In this document: positions 54,701-63,867 of the stretch, one piece after another | Layout of the letters: every line of letters starts with the position of its first letter | Position numbering within the stretch: position 1 is the stretch's first letter | NCBI RefSeq assembly: GCF_947488135.1 | Contig: NZ_CANKYW010000005.1 | Coordinates: 62,001 to 126,000, forward strand | From: an uncultured Marivita sp. | GTDB lineage: Bacteria; Pseudomonadota; Alphaproteobacteria; Rhodobacterales; Rhodobacteraceae | DNA length: 64,000 nucleotides | Direction: 5' to 3' | Notes under the pieces: generated by a model | The model's database searches: none | What the model was told of the DNA's origin: nothing | Seen by the model: the letters and a program-made list of their open reading frames with translations, nothing else | Program-made: the position numbers and the translations under genes

Positions 54701-55999
54701 ATGGCCCCGATCGAAGATCATCCCCTGCGTTACGCGCTCTCGAACGAGCTTCACGCCCGACCGTTCCCGTCACTGGAGGCCCCGTGCCGGGCCGTCTACC
54801 TCGCGCTGAAAAAGCCCAAGGCGGCCGCCGCGCGGGACAAGTCTCTTGATCTCGACCATCTCAAGGCGCTGCTCGATCGGTACGGCACGGCGCATCCGCA
54901 GCCCGGGGCCACGCATTTCTCGGGTCAGATCGGACAGCACACGCTGAAATGGGAACAGCACACGGAATTCGTGACCTACACCGTGTTCTTGAACGGCATG
55001 CCCGAACGTCCCTTCGATCCGGCGGATATGGACGTCTTCCCGGAAAGCTGGCTTGCCTCTGCGCCGGGGGTCAGGATCACGTCAGCCCTCATCCGGGTCG
55101 AGGAACGGCCCGATGAGGAAAAGATCAAACAGAACCTCTCCGACTGGTTCGTTCCCGAAAGCCTCGCCGTCAGCCGGGTCTTGGATGACGACGCCATTGT
55201 CGCCGGCGATTTCCGGATCGATCCGGCAGGTCATCTGCGCTTCGGCGTCTTCGTCAGCAAGGGCATCGGCCGCCGCCGCGTTGGCCGCATCGTACAACGC
55301 CTGTGCGAGATCGAGACCTACAAGACCATGTCGATGCTGGGCTTCACGCGGGTGCGCGAACTGGGTCCGCGCATGGGCGAGATCGACAATGAACTCAACC
55401 GGCTGATGGCGGCCATGACCCAGGGCGACGGTCAGGAAGAAGACCGGCTCAAGGCGCTTCTGGCGGTTTCTGCCGAACTCGAAAGCCTGTCGGCCCAGAC
55501 ATCGTTCCGCTTTGGCGCGACCGGGGCCTACGAGGCGATCGTCGAGCAACGGATCACGGTATTGCGGGAAGAACGGTTCGATGGTCGCCAGACCTTCGCC
55601 GAATTCATGACGCGCCGTTATGATCCGGCCATGCGCACCGTCAAATCCGCCGAGAACCGTCTTTCGGCCATGGCGGCGCGGGCGATGCGGGCAGGCGACC
55701 TGCTGCGCACACGAGTCGAGGTGGCGCGCTCGGCGCAGAACCAGCAATTGCTCGAAAGCATGAATCAGCGCGCCGATATGCAACTCCGTCTGCAAAAGAC
55801 GGTCGAAGGCTTGTCGGTCGTCGCGATCAGCTACTACGCCGTGTCGCTTGCCGGGTTCCTGCTTTATCCGCTGGCCGAGATGCTGGGCATCACCAAAGGT
55901 GCGGTGACGGCCGCAGCCACGATCCCGGTGGTGCTGCTCGTGTGGCTGGCCATTCGCCGGATCCGGCGCGTTGTCGAGCAGGGCGGTCCCGACCTTTAG
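54701..55999 (+). CDS. DUF3422 family membrane protein
   Basis: A 432-aa protein. The soluble N-terminal 350 residues begin PIEDHPLRYALSNELHARPF, the conserved DUF3422 opening, and contain VTYTVFLNGMPERPF. Two membrane helices lie at the C-terminus (VVAISYYAVSLAGFLLYPLA and AVTAAATIPVVLLVWLAIRR), with a coiled helix before them (SMNQRADMQLRLQKTVEGLS). This arrangement recalls CorA-like topology, but no GMN motif is present. Function unknown. Confidence 0.88.
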   Translation: MAPIEDHPLRYALSNELHARPFPSLEAPCRAVYLALKKPKAAAARDKSLDLDHLKALLDRYGTAHPQPGATHFSGQIGQHTLKWEQHTEFVTYTVFLNGMPERPFDPADMDVFPESWLASAPGVRITSALIRVEERPDEEKIKQNLSDWFVPESLAVSRVLDDDAIVAGDFRIDPAGHLRFGVFVSKGIGRRRVGRIVQRLCEIETYKTMSMLGFTRVRELGPRMGEIDNELNRLMAAMTQGDGQEEDRLKALLAVSAELESLSAQTSFRFGATGAYEAIVEQRITVLREERFDGRQTFAEFMTRRYDPAMRTVKSAENRLSAMAARAMRAGDLLRTRVEVARSAQNQQLLESMNQRADMQLRLQKTVEGLSVVAISYYAVSLAGFLLYPLAEMLGITKGAVTAAATIPVVLLVWLAIRRIRRVVEQGGPDL

Positions 56000-56030
56000 G
56001 TTTCTTTGGGCTTAAAATACCTTGGGGGGA

Positions 56031-56100
56031 GGCCGAAGGCCGGGGGGCAACGCCCCCGCGTTTGCGTCTACGCAAACGGCCGGACGCGTCGACGCGTCCG
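56031..56100. repeat. Run of four adjacent palindromes between the convergent DUF3422 and ppx genes
   Basis: In order: GGCC-GAA-GGCC (56031-56041), GGGGGC-AAC-GCCCCC (56043-56057), CGTTTGCGT/ACGCAAACG (56059-56078) and CGGACGCGTCGACGCGTCCG (56081-56100, perfect). They fill nearly the entire intergenic space and end exactly at the ppx stop codon. Same style as at 35409, 39870 and 45137. Confidence 0.8.
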
Positions 56101-57648
56101 CTACCTCTGAACGGTGACTTCGGTCTCTGCACTCAAAGAGGCCGCCAGCGACGCGAAACGCGCCTCGGCCACTTCGCCGTATAGCGGCACCGATGCCTTG
56201 GTCAGCTTCAGGCGCAAGAGCTTTTTCCGGGGTCGCCACTCAAGCGACGTGCCATCGGCGCTGGCATCCGACATCCAGAGCATCGACCCGAACCGCAACG
56301 CCTTGCCCAGAACCTCGGCCTCGTTGGTCATCTTTTCGGACAACAATCCTTCGAGATCCTGAAACCGCGTGCCCTCGCGCTTGTTCTTGTAGCGGTGCAA
56401 CAAGGCCAGCCCGAGGAACACCCGTTCGGAATGCTTCAACCCACCAAGATTGGCCCGGGTGGCGTTGTCGAAACAGGTCTCGGCACGGTAGTCGGGATGC
56501 GCGCGCCAGCTTACGTCATGCAAGAGGCACGCCGCCTTGATCAACCGCATCCGCGCCGGGTCGGCGCTTGAAAAGAGCGGCGTGACGAAGCGGAACAGCT
56601 TTTTGCCGAACCCCGGCAGACGCGCATCCTTGGCTTCGGCAAAGCGGCAGGCTTCGATCAGCGGGTCGCGGTCGCGCAGCACCTGCGGCATCTGTTCGTA
56701 CAGTAGCCCTTCGCGGATGCCATAGCTCGATATCGCGATATCCTTTGGCTTGAACGTCTGCACCAGACGCTTGAGGACATCCGCGGCATAAGGCACCAGC
56801 TCCATCCGCGCGTTGGACACGCCGCAGGCTTGGCGCAGCTCTTCCAGGTCGCTCGATTTGATGAACTTGACGGTCTGGTTCACCGACTTCTTGTCCATCC
56901 GGTATTCGTGCAGCACGTGTAGCGGATAGCCGCGCCGGTACATGTCGATCCGGGCGATGGCACGCCACGATCCGCCGACAAGGAACAGGCGGTCGCGCTG
57001 TGGTCCCATATGATCGGCAAGCTTGGCCATCACGTCCTTGATGTGCTGGTCACGGCCTTTTTGCCCGCCCTTGAGATCGCGCAATTTCAGCGGCCCGAGG
57101 TTGGAACTGATCCGCCGCCCGACACGCCCGTCGGCGATCTCGGCCAATTCCATCGACGACCCGCCGATATCGCAGACCAGCCCGTAGCTTTTCGGCCAGC
57201 CAAGCAGCACACCCTGCGCCGACAGACGCGCCTCTTCCTCGCCGCCGATGACCCAGATCCGCAGGCCGGTCTCGCGCAGGACGTCTTCGCGGAACTCCGG
57301 CCCGTCTTCGGCTTCGCGCACGGCGGCGGTGGCGACGACACTCAGCGGTGGCAGGTTCATGCCCTCGGCCAGCGCCTGAAATCGTTTCAGCGCCTGCAAC
57401 GCACGCTCCCGGCCTTCGGGGTTCAAACGCCCGGTGTCGGACATGCCCGCGCCCAAGGCGCACATCAGTTTTTCGTTGTAGAAATAGGCCGGGGATCGCG
57501 CCGCGCCGTCGAACACCACAAGACGCACCGAGTTCGACCCGATGTCGATCACGCCCACACGGGACAACGCCCGCGCCTTGGGGTCGTTGAACAGGGGGCG
57601 GCCAAATGGGCCCAAGGGGTCGTGTTCGGAGTCGGTGGTTCCGTCCAT
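56101..57648 (-). CDS. ppx: Exopolyphosphatase, Ppx/GppA family
   Basis: Releases phosphate from polyphosphate, and may also hydrolyse pppGpp. The 515-aa protein has the actin-like ATPase fold: VGVIDIGSNSVRLVVFDGAA (phosphate 1), VVATAAVREAEDG, and VCDIGGSSMELAEIADGRVG (phosphate 2). The C-terminal half contains an HD-like region (AACLLHDVSWRAHPDY). It follows ppk on the same strand, forming the usual make-and-break pair. The stop abuts a run of palindromes. Confidence 0.93.
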   Translation of the reverse strand: MDGTTDSEHDPLGPFGRPLFNDPKARALSRVGVIDIGSNSVRLVVFDGAARSPAYFYNEKLMCALGAGMSDTGRLNPEGRERALQALKRFQALAEGMNLPPLSVVATAAVREAEDGPEFREDVLRETGLRIWVIGGEEEARLSAQGVLLGWPKSYGLVCDIGGSSMELAEIADGRVGRRISSNLGPLKLRDLKGGQKGRDQHIKDVMAKLADHMGPQRDRLFLVGGSWRAIARIDMYRRGYPLHVLHEYRMDKKSVNQTVKFIKSSDLEELRQACGVSNARMELVPYAADVLKRLVQTFKPKDIAISSYGIREGLLYEQMPQVLRDRDPLIEACRFAEAKDARLPGFGKKLFRFVTPLFSSADPARMRLIKAACLLHDVSWRAHPDYRAETCFDNATRANLGGLKHSERVFLGLALLHRYKNKREGTRFQDLEGLLSEKMTNEAEVLGKALRFGSMLWMSDASADGTSLEWRPRKKLLRLKLTKASVPLYGEVAEARFASLAASLSAETEVTVQR

Positions 57649-57769
57649 ATGGCCTCCCGGTCAAGGTCGCGCGCACCGTGTCAAAGCAGGACGCATCGGT
57701 CAAGAAAACCTGTACCGCTTGCCGCAACTATTTCCAGCGCCTTGGAGGCAGAGCGGCGGTGACGTTACG

Positions 57770-57794
57770 GGAACCGATCCCGCAACACCGCGTT
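57770..57794 (+). promoter_or_regulatory. Possible EcfG-type promoter ahead of a small ORF
   Basis: GGAACC at 57770-57775 and CGTT at 57791-57794 resemble the GGAAC-N16-17-CGTT pattern of alphaproteobacterial general stress promoters. It lies 28 bases ahead of the ATG of the 74-aa gene. The match is short and could occur by chance. Whether this organism has EcfG is unknown. Confidence 0.35.
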
Positions 57795-57822
57795 TTCACA
57801 GCACAGCAAGCGAGGATGTCCC

Positions 57823-58047
57823 ATGGCAGCGCAAGGTCTCCATTCACTGAAACCAGCCGGAAAACAGGGCGCGAAACCGTCGAAAGAGGTCCGTGCCGGG
57901 CCAGGTGACGCGGGCCGGCAGGACCGTCCCGAACGCTTGCCCGAACGTCCCGGGGGCCGCCAGAAAGGCCGCAACGCGGTGATGCTCTTTGCGGTGCTCT
58001 GCGCCATCGGTGCAGTGGTCTGGGTACTCCTGCAATTGGCGGCTTAG
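57823..58047 (+). CDS. Small tail-anchored membrane protein (possible gene)
   Basis: A 74-aa product on the strand opposite ppx and ppk, lying entirely in the gap between them. The first 50 residues are polar and basic (GRQDRPERLPERPGGRQKGR). The last 22 are one hydrophobic helix (NAVMLFAVLCAIGAVVWVLL). GAGGA lies 6 bases before the ATG. This polar-then-anchor layout is typical of small stress-related membrane proteins. It stops 11 bases short of the ppk stop codon. No family recognised. Confidence 0.55.
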   Translation: MAAQGLHSLKPAGKQGAKPSKEVRAGPGDAGRQDRPERLPERPGGRQKGRNAVMLFAVLCAIGAVVWVLLQLAA

Positions 58048-58058
58048 AGGCTTCGGGA

Positions 58059-60239
58059 TCACTCTTCGGTATGGGTCAGTTTCGGCACATCCGACGCCCC
58101 GGCTGAACCGCGTCCCGACAGCGACGGGTTTTCCATGAAAAAGCGGTGACAGTTGAACGCGAACGCCCCTTCCTCCCAGGTCGTTCGCACGAAACTGCCA
58201 TCCGCCTGCATGATCCAGCTTTGCGCCACGTCGGCAAGGTTCGCCGCCATGATCTGACTGACGATCTGGGCTTTGACGGTGGCGTTCTCGATCTCGACCA
58301 GTGTCTCCACCCGCCGGTTGAGATTTCGGCCCATCCAGTCTGCCGATGAGATGAACACGCGGGCTTTCTTGTGCGGAAGGCCGTATCCGTTGCCGAAGCA
58401 GATGATCCGCGAGTGCTCCAGGAACCGTCCGACGATGGACTTGACGCGGATGTTCTCGCTCAGCCCCTTCACGCCGGGACGCAGCCCACAAATGCCCCGG
58501 ATGACGCAGTCGATCTTCACCCCATCCTGACTGGCGGCATACAGCGCGTCGATCATGTCGGGCTCGATCAGGGAATTCATCTTGAGCCAGATCTGCGCCG
58601 GTTTGCCTGCGCGTGCGTGTTCGGCCTCGGCGGCGATCATCTCCAGCATCTTCGGTTTGAGCGAATGCGGCGAGATGCTCAGATTTTCGAGACCGTCGGG
58701 CAAGGCATACCCAGACAGGTAGTTGAACACCTTGGTGGCATCCCGCCCAAGTGCCGCGTCGCACGTGAAAAAGCTCAGATCGGTGTAGATGGTCGCGGTG
58801 ATCGGGTGGTAATTCCCGGTGCCATAATGGGTGTAGGTCACCAGCTTGTTGCCCTCGCGGCGCACCACGACCGAGATCTTGGCGTGGGTTTTCCAGTCGA
58901 GGAAGCCGTAAACCACATGCGCGCCGGACCGTTCCAGCCGTCGCGATTGCCGGATATTCGCCGCCTCGTCGAACCGCGCCTTGAGTTCGACCAGAGCGGT
59001 GACGGACTTGCCGTCCTCTGCCGCTTCGCACAGGGCTGCGACGATGGGGGACTGGCGGGATGTGCGGTAGAGCGTTTGCTTGATCGCCACCACATCCGGG
59101 TCGCGGGCGGCTTGCGCCAGAAAGCGCACGACCATGTCGAATGTTTCGTAGGGGTGGTGGAGCAGCATGTCCTTCTGCTTGATCGCGGCGAACATGTCGC
59201 CGTCGAAATCCTGCACGCGCTCGGGCACACGGGGGGTGAAGCTGGGCCAAAGAAGATCAGGACGGCTGTCCAGCACCAGTTCCTTGAGGTCGGCCACGCC
59301 GATCATGCCGGTCAACTCGATCACATCGTCGTCACGGACCCGCAATTCGCGCATCACGGTGTCGCGCAAGCCCTTGGACGATCCCGCCGAGATGGTCAGG
59401 CGCACCACTTCGCCTCGGCGGCGGCGCTTCAACGCCACCTCGAATTCGCGCACGAGATCTTCGGCCTCGTCCTCGACCTCGATGTCGCTGTCGCGCAACA
59501 CGCGGAATCCGAAATGGTCGCGCAGTTTGTAGCCGGGGAAGAGCCGGTCGAAATGCAGCAGCAGAAGGTCTTCGAGAAACAGGAATCGGTCCGCCCCGTC
59601 GCGAGCGGGCAAAGCCACAAATCGGTCGACCTGCGCGGGGATCGGCAGCAATGCCTGCAAGCCGGTCTTGTCCTTGCGCCGTTCCAGTTGCAGCGCAAGG
59701 CAATAGCCGTTGTTCGCAATGAACGGGAAGGGGTGCGCGGGGTCGATGGCGAGCGGAGACAGGACCGGAAACACCTGGTTCAGAAAGACGTCTTCCAGAT
59801 GCGCCAGATCGTCGTCATCGAGGTCTTCGCGCGACAGGATCGAGATGCCTTCCGACTCCATCTGCTCACGCAGTTCGGCCAGCACGCGCTGCTGCGAGGC
59901 CATGAGCTTGCGCGCGTTCTCGTTGATGAGGACAAGCTGTTCCGCCGGGGTGAGTCCATCGGCGGCAGGGGTAACGTTGCCTGCCTGCGCCAGTTCCCGA
60001 AGACCCGCCACGCGGACGGTGTAGAATTCGTCCAGATTGGTGGCCGAGATCGACAGGAACCGCAGCCGTTCCAGAAGCGGTACGCGGGGATTTTCTGCCT
60101 CTTCCAAGACACGCCAGTTGAAGCCGAGCCACGACATCTCGCGATTGAAGAACCGTCCCGGACCGGACAGATCGACATCGGGCAGGTTCGTTGGATCGGG
60201 GAAAGGGGCGTTCAGGAAGTCGGCGCTGTTCATGGGCAT
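58059..60239 (-). CDS. ppk: Polyphosphate kinase 1
   Basis: Makes long-chain polyphosphate from ATP. The 726-aa product has the full family layout: N-terminal FFNREMSWLGFNWRVLEEAE, head domain, and two phospholipase-D-like domains. The autophosphorylated histidine is about residue 471 in THYGTGNYHP. RMRRAL-type C-terminal landmarks such as FISSADWMGRNLNRRVETLV are present. An ATG at 60233 is equally possible as start. Neighbours: hdaA upstream, ppx 410 bases downstream with a small gene on the other strand between them. Confidence 0.96.
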   Translation of the reverse strand: MPMNSADFLNAPFPDPTNLPDVDLSGPGRFFNREMSWLGFNWRVLEEAENPRVPLLERLRFLSISATNLDEFYTVRVAGLRELAQAGNVTPAADGLTPAEQLVLINENARKLMASQQRVLAELREQMESEGISILSREDLDDDDLAHLEDVFLNQVFPVLSPLAIDPAHPFPFIANNGYCLALQLERRKDKTGLQALLPIPAQVDRFVALPARDGADRFLFLEDLLLLHFDRLFPGYKLRDHFGFRVLRDSDIEVEDEAEDLVREFEVALKRRRRGEVVRLTISAGSSKGLRDTVMRELRVRDDDVIELTGMIGVADLKELVLDSRPDLLWPSFTPRVPERVQDFDGDMFAAIKQKDMLLHHPYETFDMVVRFLAQAARDPDVVAIKQTLYRTSRQSPIVAALCEAAEDGKSVTALVELKARFDEAANIRQSRRLERSGAHVVYGFLDWKTHAKISVVVRREGNKLVTYTHYGTGNYHPITATIYTDLSFFTCDAALGRDATKVFNYLSGYALPDGLENLSISPHSLKPKMLEMIAAEAEHARAGKPAQIWLKMNSLIEPDMIDALYAASQDGVKIDCVIRGICGLRPGVKGLSENIRVKSIVGRFLEHSRIICFGNGYGLPHKKARVFISSADWMGRNLNRRVETLVEIENATVKAQIVSQIMAANLADVAQSWIMQADGSFVRTTWEEGAFAFNCHRFFMENPSLSGRGSAGASDVPKLTHTEE

Positions 60240-60300
60240 CCCTTAGCGGCGGCGCGTGACGGCGTCGTGACGCACGGCCAAAGAAGATCTCTGCAAGGCC

Positions 60301-60996
60301 CTAGTCTGACGCGGTTTCTTCCCGGAATTCAAGATCGGCCAGCGCTTTGCGCGCCAATGCGCGGGTCACGCCTTTGGGCGTGCCGAGCGCTTCGGTGTCC
60401 AGATGCGCGACCACGGCTCCGGCGGCTTCGAAAGACCGGGGCATCCAGCGCACCAGATAGGGGATCACATCCGCCATCGGGACGATCTGCCGATCGGCGA
60501 ACAGCTTGGCCAGAACCGCCGACAGCAGAATGTCGTCGGGCGGTGCCATCTTGGCCACGGTCGTTCCCGCCATCCGGCTCGCCAGATCGGGCAGGCGGAT
60601 CGCCCAGGCCGACGGTGGCCGCGTCGCAGTCAGCAGCATGGAGTGCCCATTGGCCAGCACGAGGTTGTGCAGGTGAAAGAGCGCTTCCTCGGCCTCCGCA
60701 TCGCCGGCGATCTGTTCCACGTCTTCGACACAGACCGGCGCATCGGCCAGTACGGGCACATCTGCGTCGGCAAGGTCGCACGCCGCAACCATGCGGCCAT
60801 CGCTATCGGCGCACCAGACATGGGCCAGGTGCGATTTTCCCGATCCGTGCGGTCCAACCAGAACCAGCTTGCCGTTCGGCCAGTTCGGCCAGGTGTCGAC
60901 AAGGCCGAGGGCCACCGCGTTGCTCTGGGTGACGTAAAAGTCCCCGCGTCCCAGCGCGGGCCGCGCCGGAATGTCGAATTTCAACTGAAGAGGCAT
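60301..60996 (-). CDS. hdaA: DnaA-like regulator of replication initiation (HdaA-type)
   Basis: A 231-aa DnaA-related ATPase that, with the DNA clamp, converts DnaA-ATP to DnaA-ADP and prevents over-initiation. The Walker A motif is GPHGSGKSHLAHVW. Walker B-like CVEDVEQIAG and sensor-type SMLLTATRPPSAW are visible. It lacks the C-terminal DnaA DNA-binding domain, consistent with HdaA. The start is directly adjacent to the perM stop. The order perM-hdaA-ppk-ppx is usual in alphaproteobacteria. Confidence 0.88.
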   Translation of the reverse strand: MPLQLKFDIPARPALGRGDFYVTQSNAVALGLVDTWPNWPNGKLVLVGPHGSGKSHLAHVWCADSDGRMVAACDLADADVPVLADAPVCVEDVEQIAGDAEAEEALFHLHNLVLANGHSMLLTATRPPSAWAIRLPDLASRMAGTTVAKMAPPDDILLSAVLAKLFADRQIVPMADVIPYLVRWMPRSFEAAGAVVAHLDTEALGTPKGVTRALARKALADLEFREETASD

Positions 60997-62064
60997 TTAT
61001 TCGCGGTCCTGGTCACTCAATCCGCGATAGAGGCGGCTATGGAGATATTGATCGGCGGCAAAGCGCATTATGACACCGATGGCCGCCGCGACCGGAACCG
61101 CGACCAGCATCCCGACAAAGCCGAACAGCGTGCCGAAGATCGACAGCGCAAGGATCAGCCAAACCGGATGCAGGCCCACCGAGGATCCCACCAGCTTGGG
61201 GGTGAGCACATTACCTTCGATCACCTGGCCCAGCACGAACACGCCCGCGACAAGACCGATGGACAGCCAGTCACCCCAGAACTGGAACAGCGCCAGACCG
61301 ATGGCCAGCGCTCCGCCGATCAGCGCGCCGAGATAGGGAATGAACGTCACCAGACCGGCAACGAACCCCACGACGAGCCCGAATTGCAACCCGATCACCA
61401 TGAGCGCCACCGCGTAGTAAGTGCCCAGGATGATACAGACAGTGCCCATGCCGCGGATGAAGCTGGCCAGTGTCTTGTCGATATCGGCAGCCAGCTTGCG
61501 GATGGTCGGCGCATGATCGCGCGGCAAAAGCTCGTCGATGCGGGCGACCATGTTGTCCCAGTCCAGCAGCAGATAGACCGCCACCACCGGCACGATCACG
61601 AAGAGCATCACGATATTGATGAAACCCGCCGCCGAACTCAGCACGGTATTCAGAAGCTCTCCACCGCGTGACTGGATCGTTTCACCGACCGAGATCAGCG
61701 ATTGCCGCAGCGGGCTTTCGGTATCCATCACCTCGGGGAACCGCGCGATCAGGAAATCGCGGAGATTGCCGAACAGGGTCGGCGCCACGTTGAACAGATC
61801 CACCGCCTGATCGATGAGCGCCGGAATGACCAGAAGGAGAAGGATCACAAAGGCAAGAATGCCAACCACCGTGATCAGGAACGTCGCCGCCACGCGGCTG
61901 AGACCCAACCGTTCCAGACGATCCGCCACCGGATCGAGGAAATAGGCGATCGCGCCGCCCAGCACGAAGGGCAACAGCACGTCGCCAAGGAACCACAGCA
62001 CAATCGCAAAGGCGATTGCCGCGACTCCCCAGTATTTCAGCTGTTCCCGCGCGGGAAGTGCCAT
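60997..62064 (-). CDS. AI-2E/PerM-family membrane protein
   Basis: A 355-aa inner-membrane protein with about seven to eight helices, including YWGVAAIAFAIVLWFLGDVL and VTFIPYLGALIGGALAIGLA. VEGNVLTPKLVGSSVGLHPV matches the conserved loop of the family (VIEGNVLTPK). Family members are named for autoinducer-2 export, but many are antiporters or permeases of unknown function. It starts the perM-hdaA-ppk-ppx group. Confidence 0.9.
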   Translation of the reverse strand: MALPAREQLKYWGVAAIAFAIVLWFLGDVLLPFVLGGAIAYFLDPVADRLERLGLSRVAATFLITVVGILAFVILLLLVIPALIDQAVDLFNVAPTLFGNLRDFLIARFPEVMDTESPLRQSLISVGETIQSRGGELLNTVLSSAAGFINIVMLFVIVPVVAVYLLLDWDNMVARIDELLPRDHAPTIRKLAADIDKTLASFIRGMGTVCIILGTYYAVALMVIGLQFGLVVGFVAGLVTFIPYLGALIGGALAIGLALFQFWGDWLSIGLVAGVFVLGQVIEGNVLTPKLVGSSVGLHPVWLILALSIFGTLFGFVGMLVAVPVAAAIGVIMRFAADQYLHSRLYRGLSDQDRE

Positions 62065-62207
62065 GCCAAGCGCCCTTTGAATCTGGACCCTACATCGCCT
62101 GTCCGTTGCAGGGTTTCAAGAGGCACACGCAGCCTCACCAAAGCTGTGATGTTTTCCGCTGACGCGGCATCCTCGATCAGGCGCGTTGCGCAATCCCGGT
62201 GCGCGCC

Positions 62208-63677
62208 TCACGCTTCGACCGGCATGGTGATCTGCGCGACGAACCGGTTTGGATCCTTCGACCGCGAAACCTCGGCCCCGATCTGTTCGGCGAATTGCTG
62301 GATCAGGCGTTCCCCGGTGCCCGAGGAATCGATGTCCAGCGTCTGCGAGCTGTCCGAATGGCTGTTCTCGACGGTAATCTGGAGCTTGTCGTCGGGCCAC
62401 ACCTCGAGCAGCAGCTTCACCGGCGTGTTCGGCCGGGGAGAGCCGTGTTTGATCGCATTGGTCAGCAACTCGTTGAGCATCAGGCTCAGCGCGATCGCCG
62501 TATCGCTTTTGAGTTTGCAGGCTTCTGCCGGATGCTCGAAAACCAGCGCCTGTTCCTGCAACTCCGCGCTTTTGCGCGTCGACTGGACGAGCCTGTTGAA
62601 CAAGGTGATGACATCGATCCGGGCCACGTCGCCGTCGATCTGGATGGCGGCGTGCACATCCGCCACGGCACGAACCCGCGATTCCACGGCGCGCAGGGCG
62701 GCGCGCGCCCGTTCTGCGGCCGGGCCGCCGGTCACGATCAACCGGCTCGCCTGAAGGCGCAGCAGGGACAGCGCAATCTGCAGGCTGTTCTTGATGCGAT
62801 GGTTCGCCTCGACCACCAGCGCCTCGCGCACTTCGACCGCCCGTTCCAGTTCGCGACGGGCGTTTTCAATATCGGTCAGATCGACGAAGGTGCCGACCAG
62901 TTTGGGCCGCCGGTCGATTGGATCGGTCGCAATCTCGCCCCGAATGCGGACGAAGCGCTCTTCGCCATTGGGCAGCGGGACGCGGTAATCGAAAGACGCG
63001 ATCTCGCCGGGCGGTGCTGCCAGCACGCGGGCCACCTCGGCATGAACCGCACCGATATCGTCCTGGTGTACCCGTTCGAAGAATGGTGCCGCGTAGGGCC
63101 CGGCCTCCTCGGGGGCAAAGCCGAACATCGCGTCGATGGCGTCGTGGCGCAGGAACAGATCGGTCTCGGGATCGTAGCTGAAATAGGCGACGGAGGCTGT
63201 CGATGTCGCCGCACGCCGGTGACTTTGCGCCAGCCGCGCTGTCAGCGTCGCCTCGGTCACATCCCGCGCGGTTTGCAGGATCGCGATGATCTCGCCGTCC
63301 TCGCGGATCGGCGCGAAATGCATCTGCCAGTGGTGTTCCATGTAAACACCGTTTTCGTTGACCAGATCGAACCGGGCGGGGCCAACCTCTTGCGGTTCGC
63401 CGGTCCGAAGGATCTCGGCCACGGCGCTGCGGATACCCTCGACCGCCTTTGATCCATCGGCGTCGGCGCTTGGTGGAAATGCCTCGAATATCCCCTTACC
63501 GGCGACGTCGACGCCCACGGTGTCCGTCATCACCTCATGTGCGGAATTGCGCCATAACAGCGTCATGTCGTCATTCGGCATGAAAAACAGGGCAGCAAAA
63601 GGAAGCGCTTCGAAACCAAGCGCCAGAATGTCCTGTATCCTGCCCGGGGCGACGGACAGGGGCAAATCGCTTTTCAT
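62208..63677 (-). CDS. Soluble PAS-PAS histidine kinase of the HisKA_2/HWE type
   Basis: A 489-aa cytoplasmic kinase with no membrane segment or signal peptide. Two PAS-like domains lie near residues 15-140 and 155-275 (WQMHFAPIREDGEIIAILQT and PYAAPFFERVHQDDIGAVHA). The HisKA_2 phosphoacceptor His293 is in VVEANHRIKNSLQIALSLLR. The ATPase N-box is ALSLMLNELLTNAIKHGS and the G region is SGTGERLIQQFAEQIGA. No response regulator lies beside it. The frame extends to 63869, but the ATG at 63677 (MKSDLPLSVAPGRIQ) is preferred. Such kinases often sense light, redox state or stress through PAS cofactors; the signal is unknown. Confidence 0.88.
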   Translation of the reverse strand: MKSDLPLSVAPGRIQDILALGFEALPFAALFFMPNDDMTLLWRNSAHEVMTDTVGVDVAGKGIFEAFPPSADADGSKAVEGIRSAVAEILRTGEPQEVGPARFDLVNENGVYMEHHWQMHFAPIREDGEIIAILQTARDVTEATLTARLAQSHRRAATSTASVAYFSYDPETDLFLRHDAIDAMFGFAPEEAGPYAAPFFERVHQDDIGAVHAEVARVLAAPPGEIASFDYRVPLPNGEERFVRIRGEIATDPIDRRPKLVGTFVDLTDIENARRELERAVEVREALVVEANHRIKNSLQIALSLLRLQASRLIVTGGPAAERARAALRAVESRVRAVADVHAAIQIDGDVARIDVITLFNRLVQSTRKSAELQEQALVFEHPAEACKLKSDTAIALSLMLNELLTNAIKHGSPRPNTPVKLLLEVWPDDKLQITVENSHSDSSQTLDIDSSGTGERLIQQFAEQIGAEVSRSKDPNRFVAQITMPVEA

Positions 63678-63867
63678 TTCCGAAACAGACTCCGAACTAT
63701 CAGGTGCGCAGAAGATGTTTGATTTCCATGGCAAAGTCCATCGCCTACCAGCCTTTTTGCGGGCCCATCTCGCCAAGCGCTCTTGAACTGCGCATGGCGC
63801 TCTACGCCCCTTGTCCGGGTCGATGCAACCCGCTAGGACGGGCGAAACCACCATCCGAGGCCAACAC

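Noticed and set aside
57844-59250. Minus-strand 468-codon frame overlapping ppk in another frame
   Set aside because: Same strand, wrong frame; the ppk frame carries all conserved motifs.
58371-60932. Plus-strand open frame of 853 codons opposite ppk and hdaA
   Set aside because: It lies antisense to a fully recognisable polyphosphate kinase. Composition is of the shadow type and no start signal is seen.
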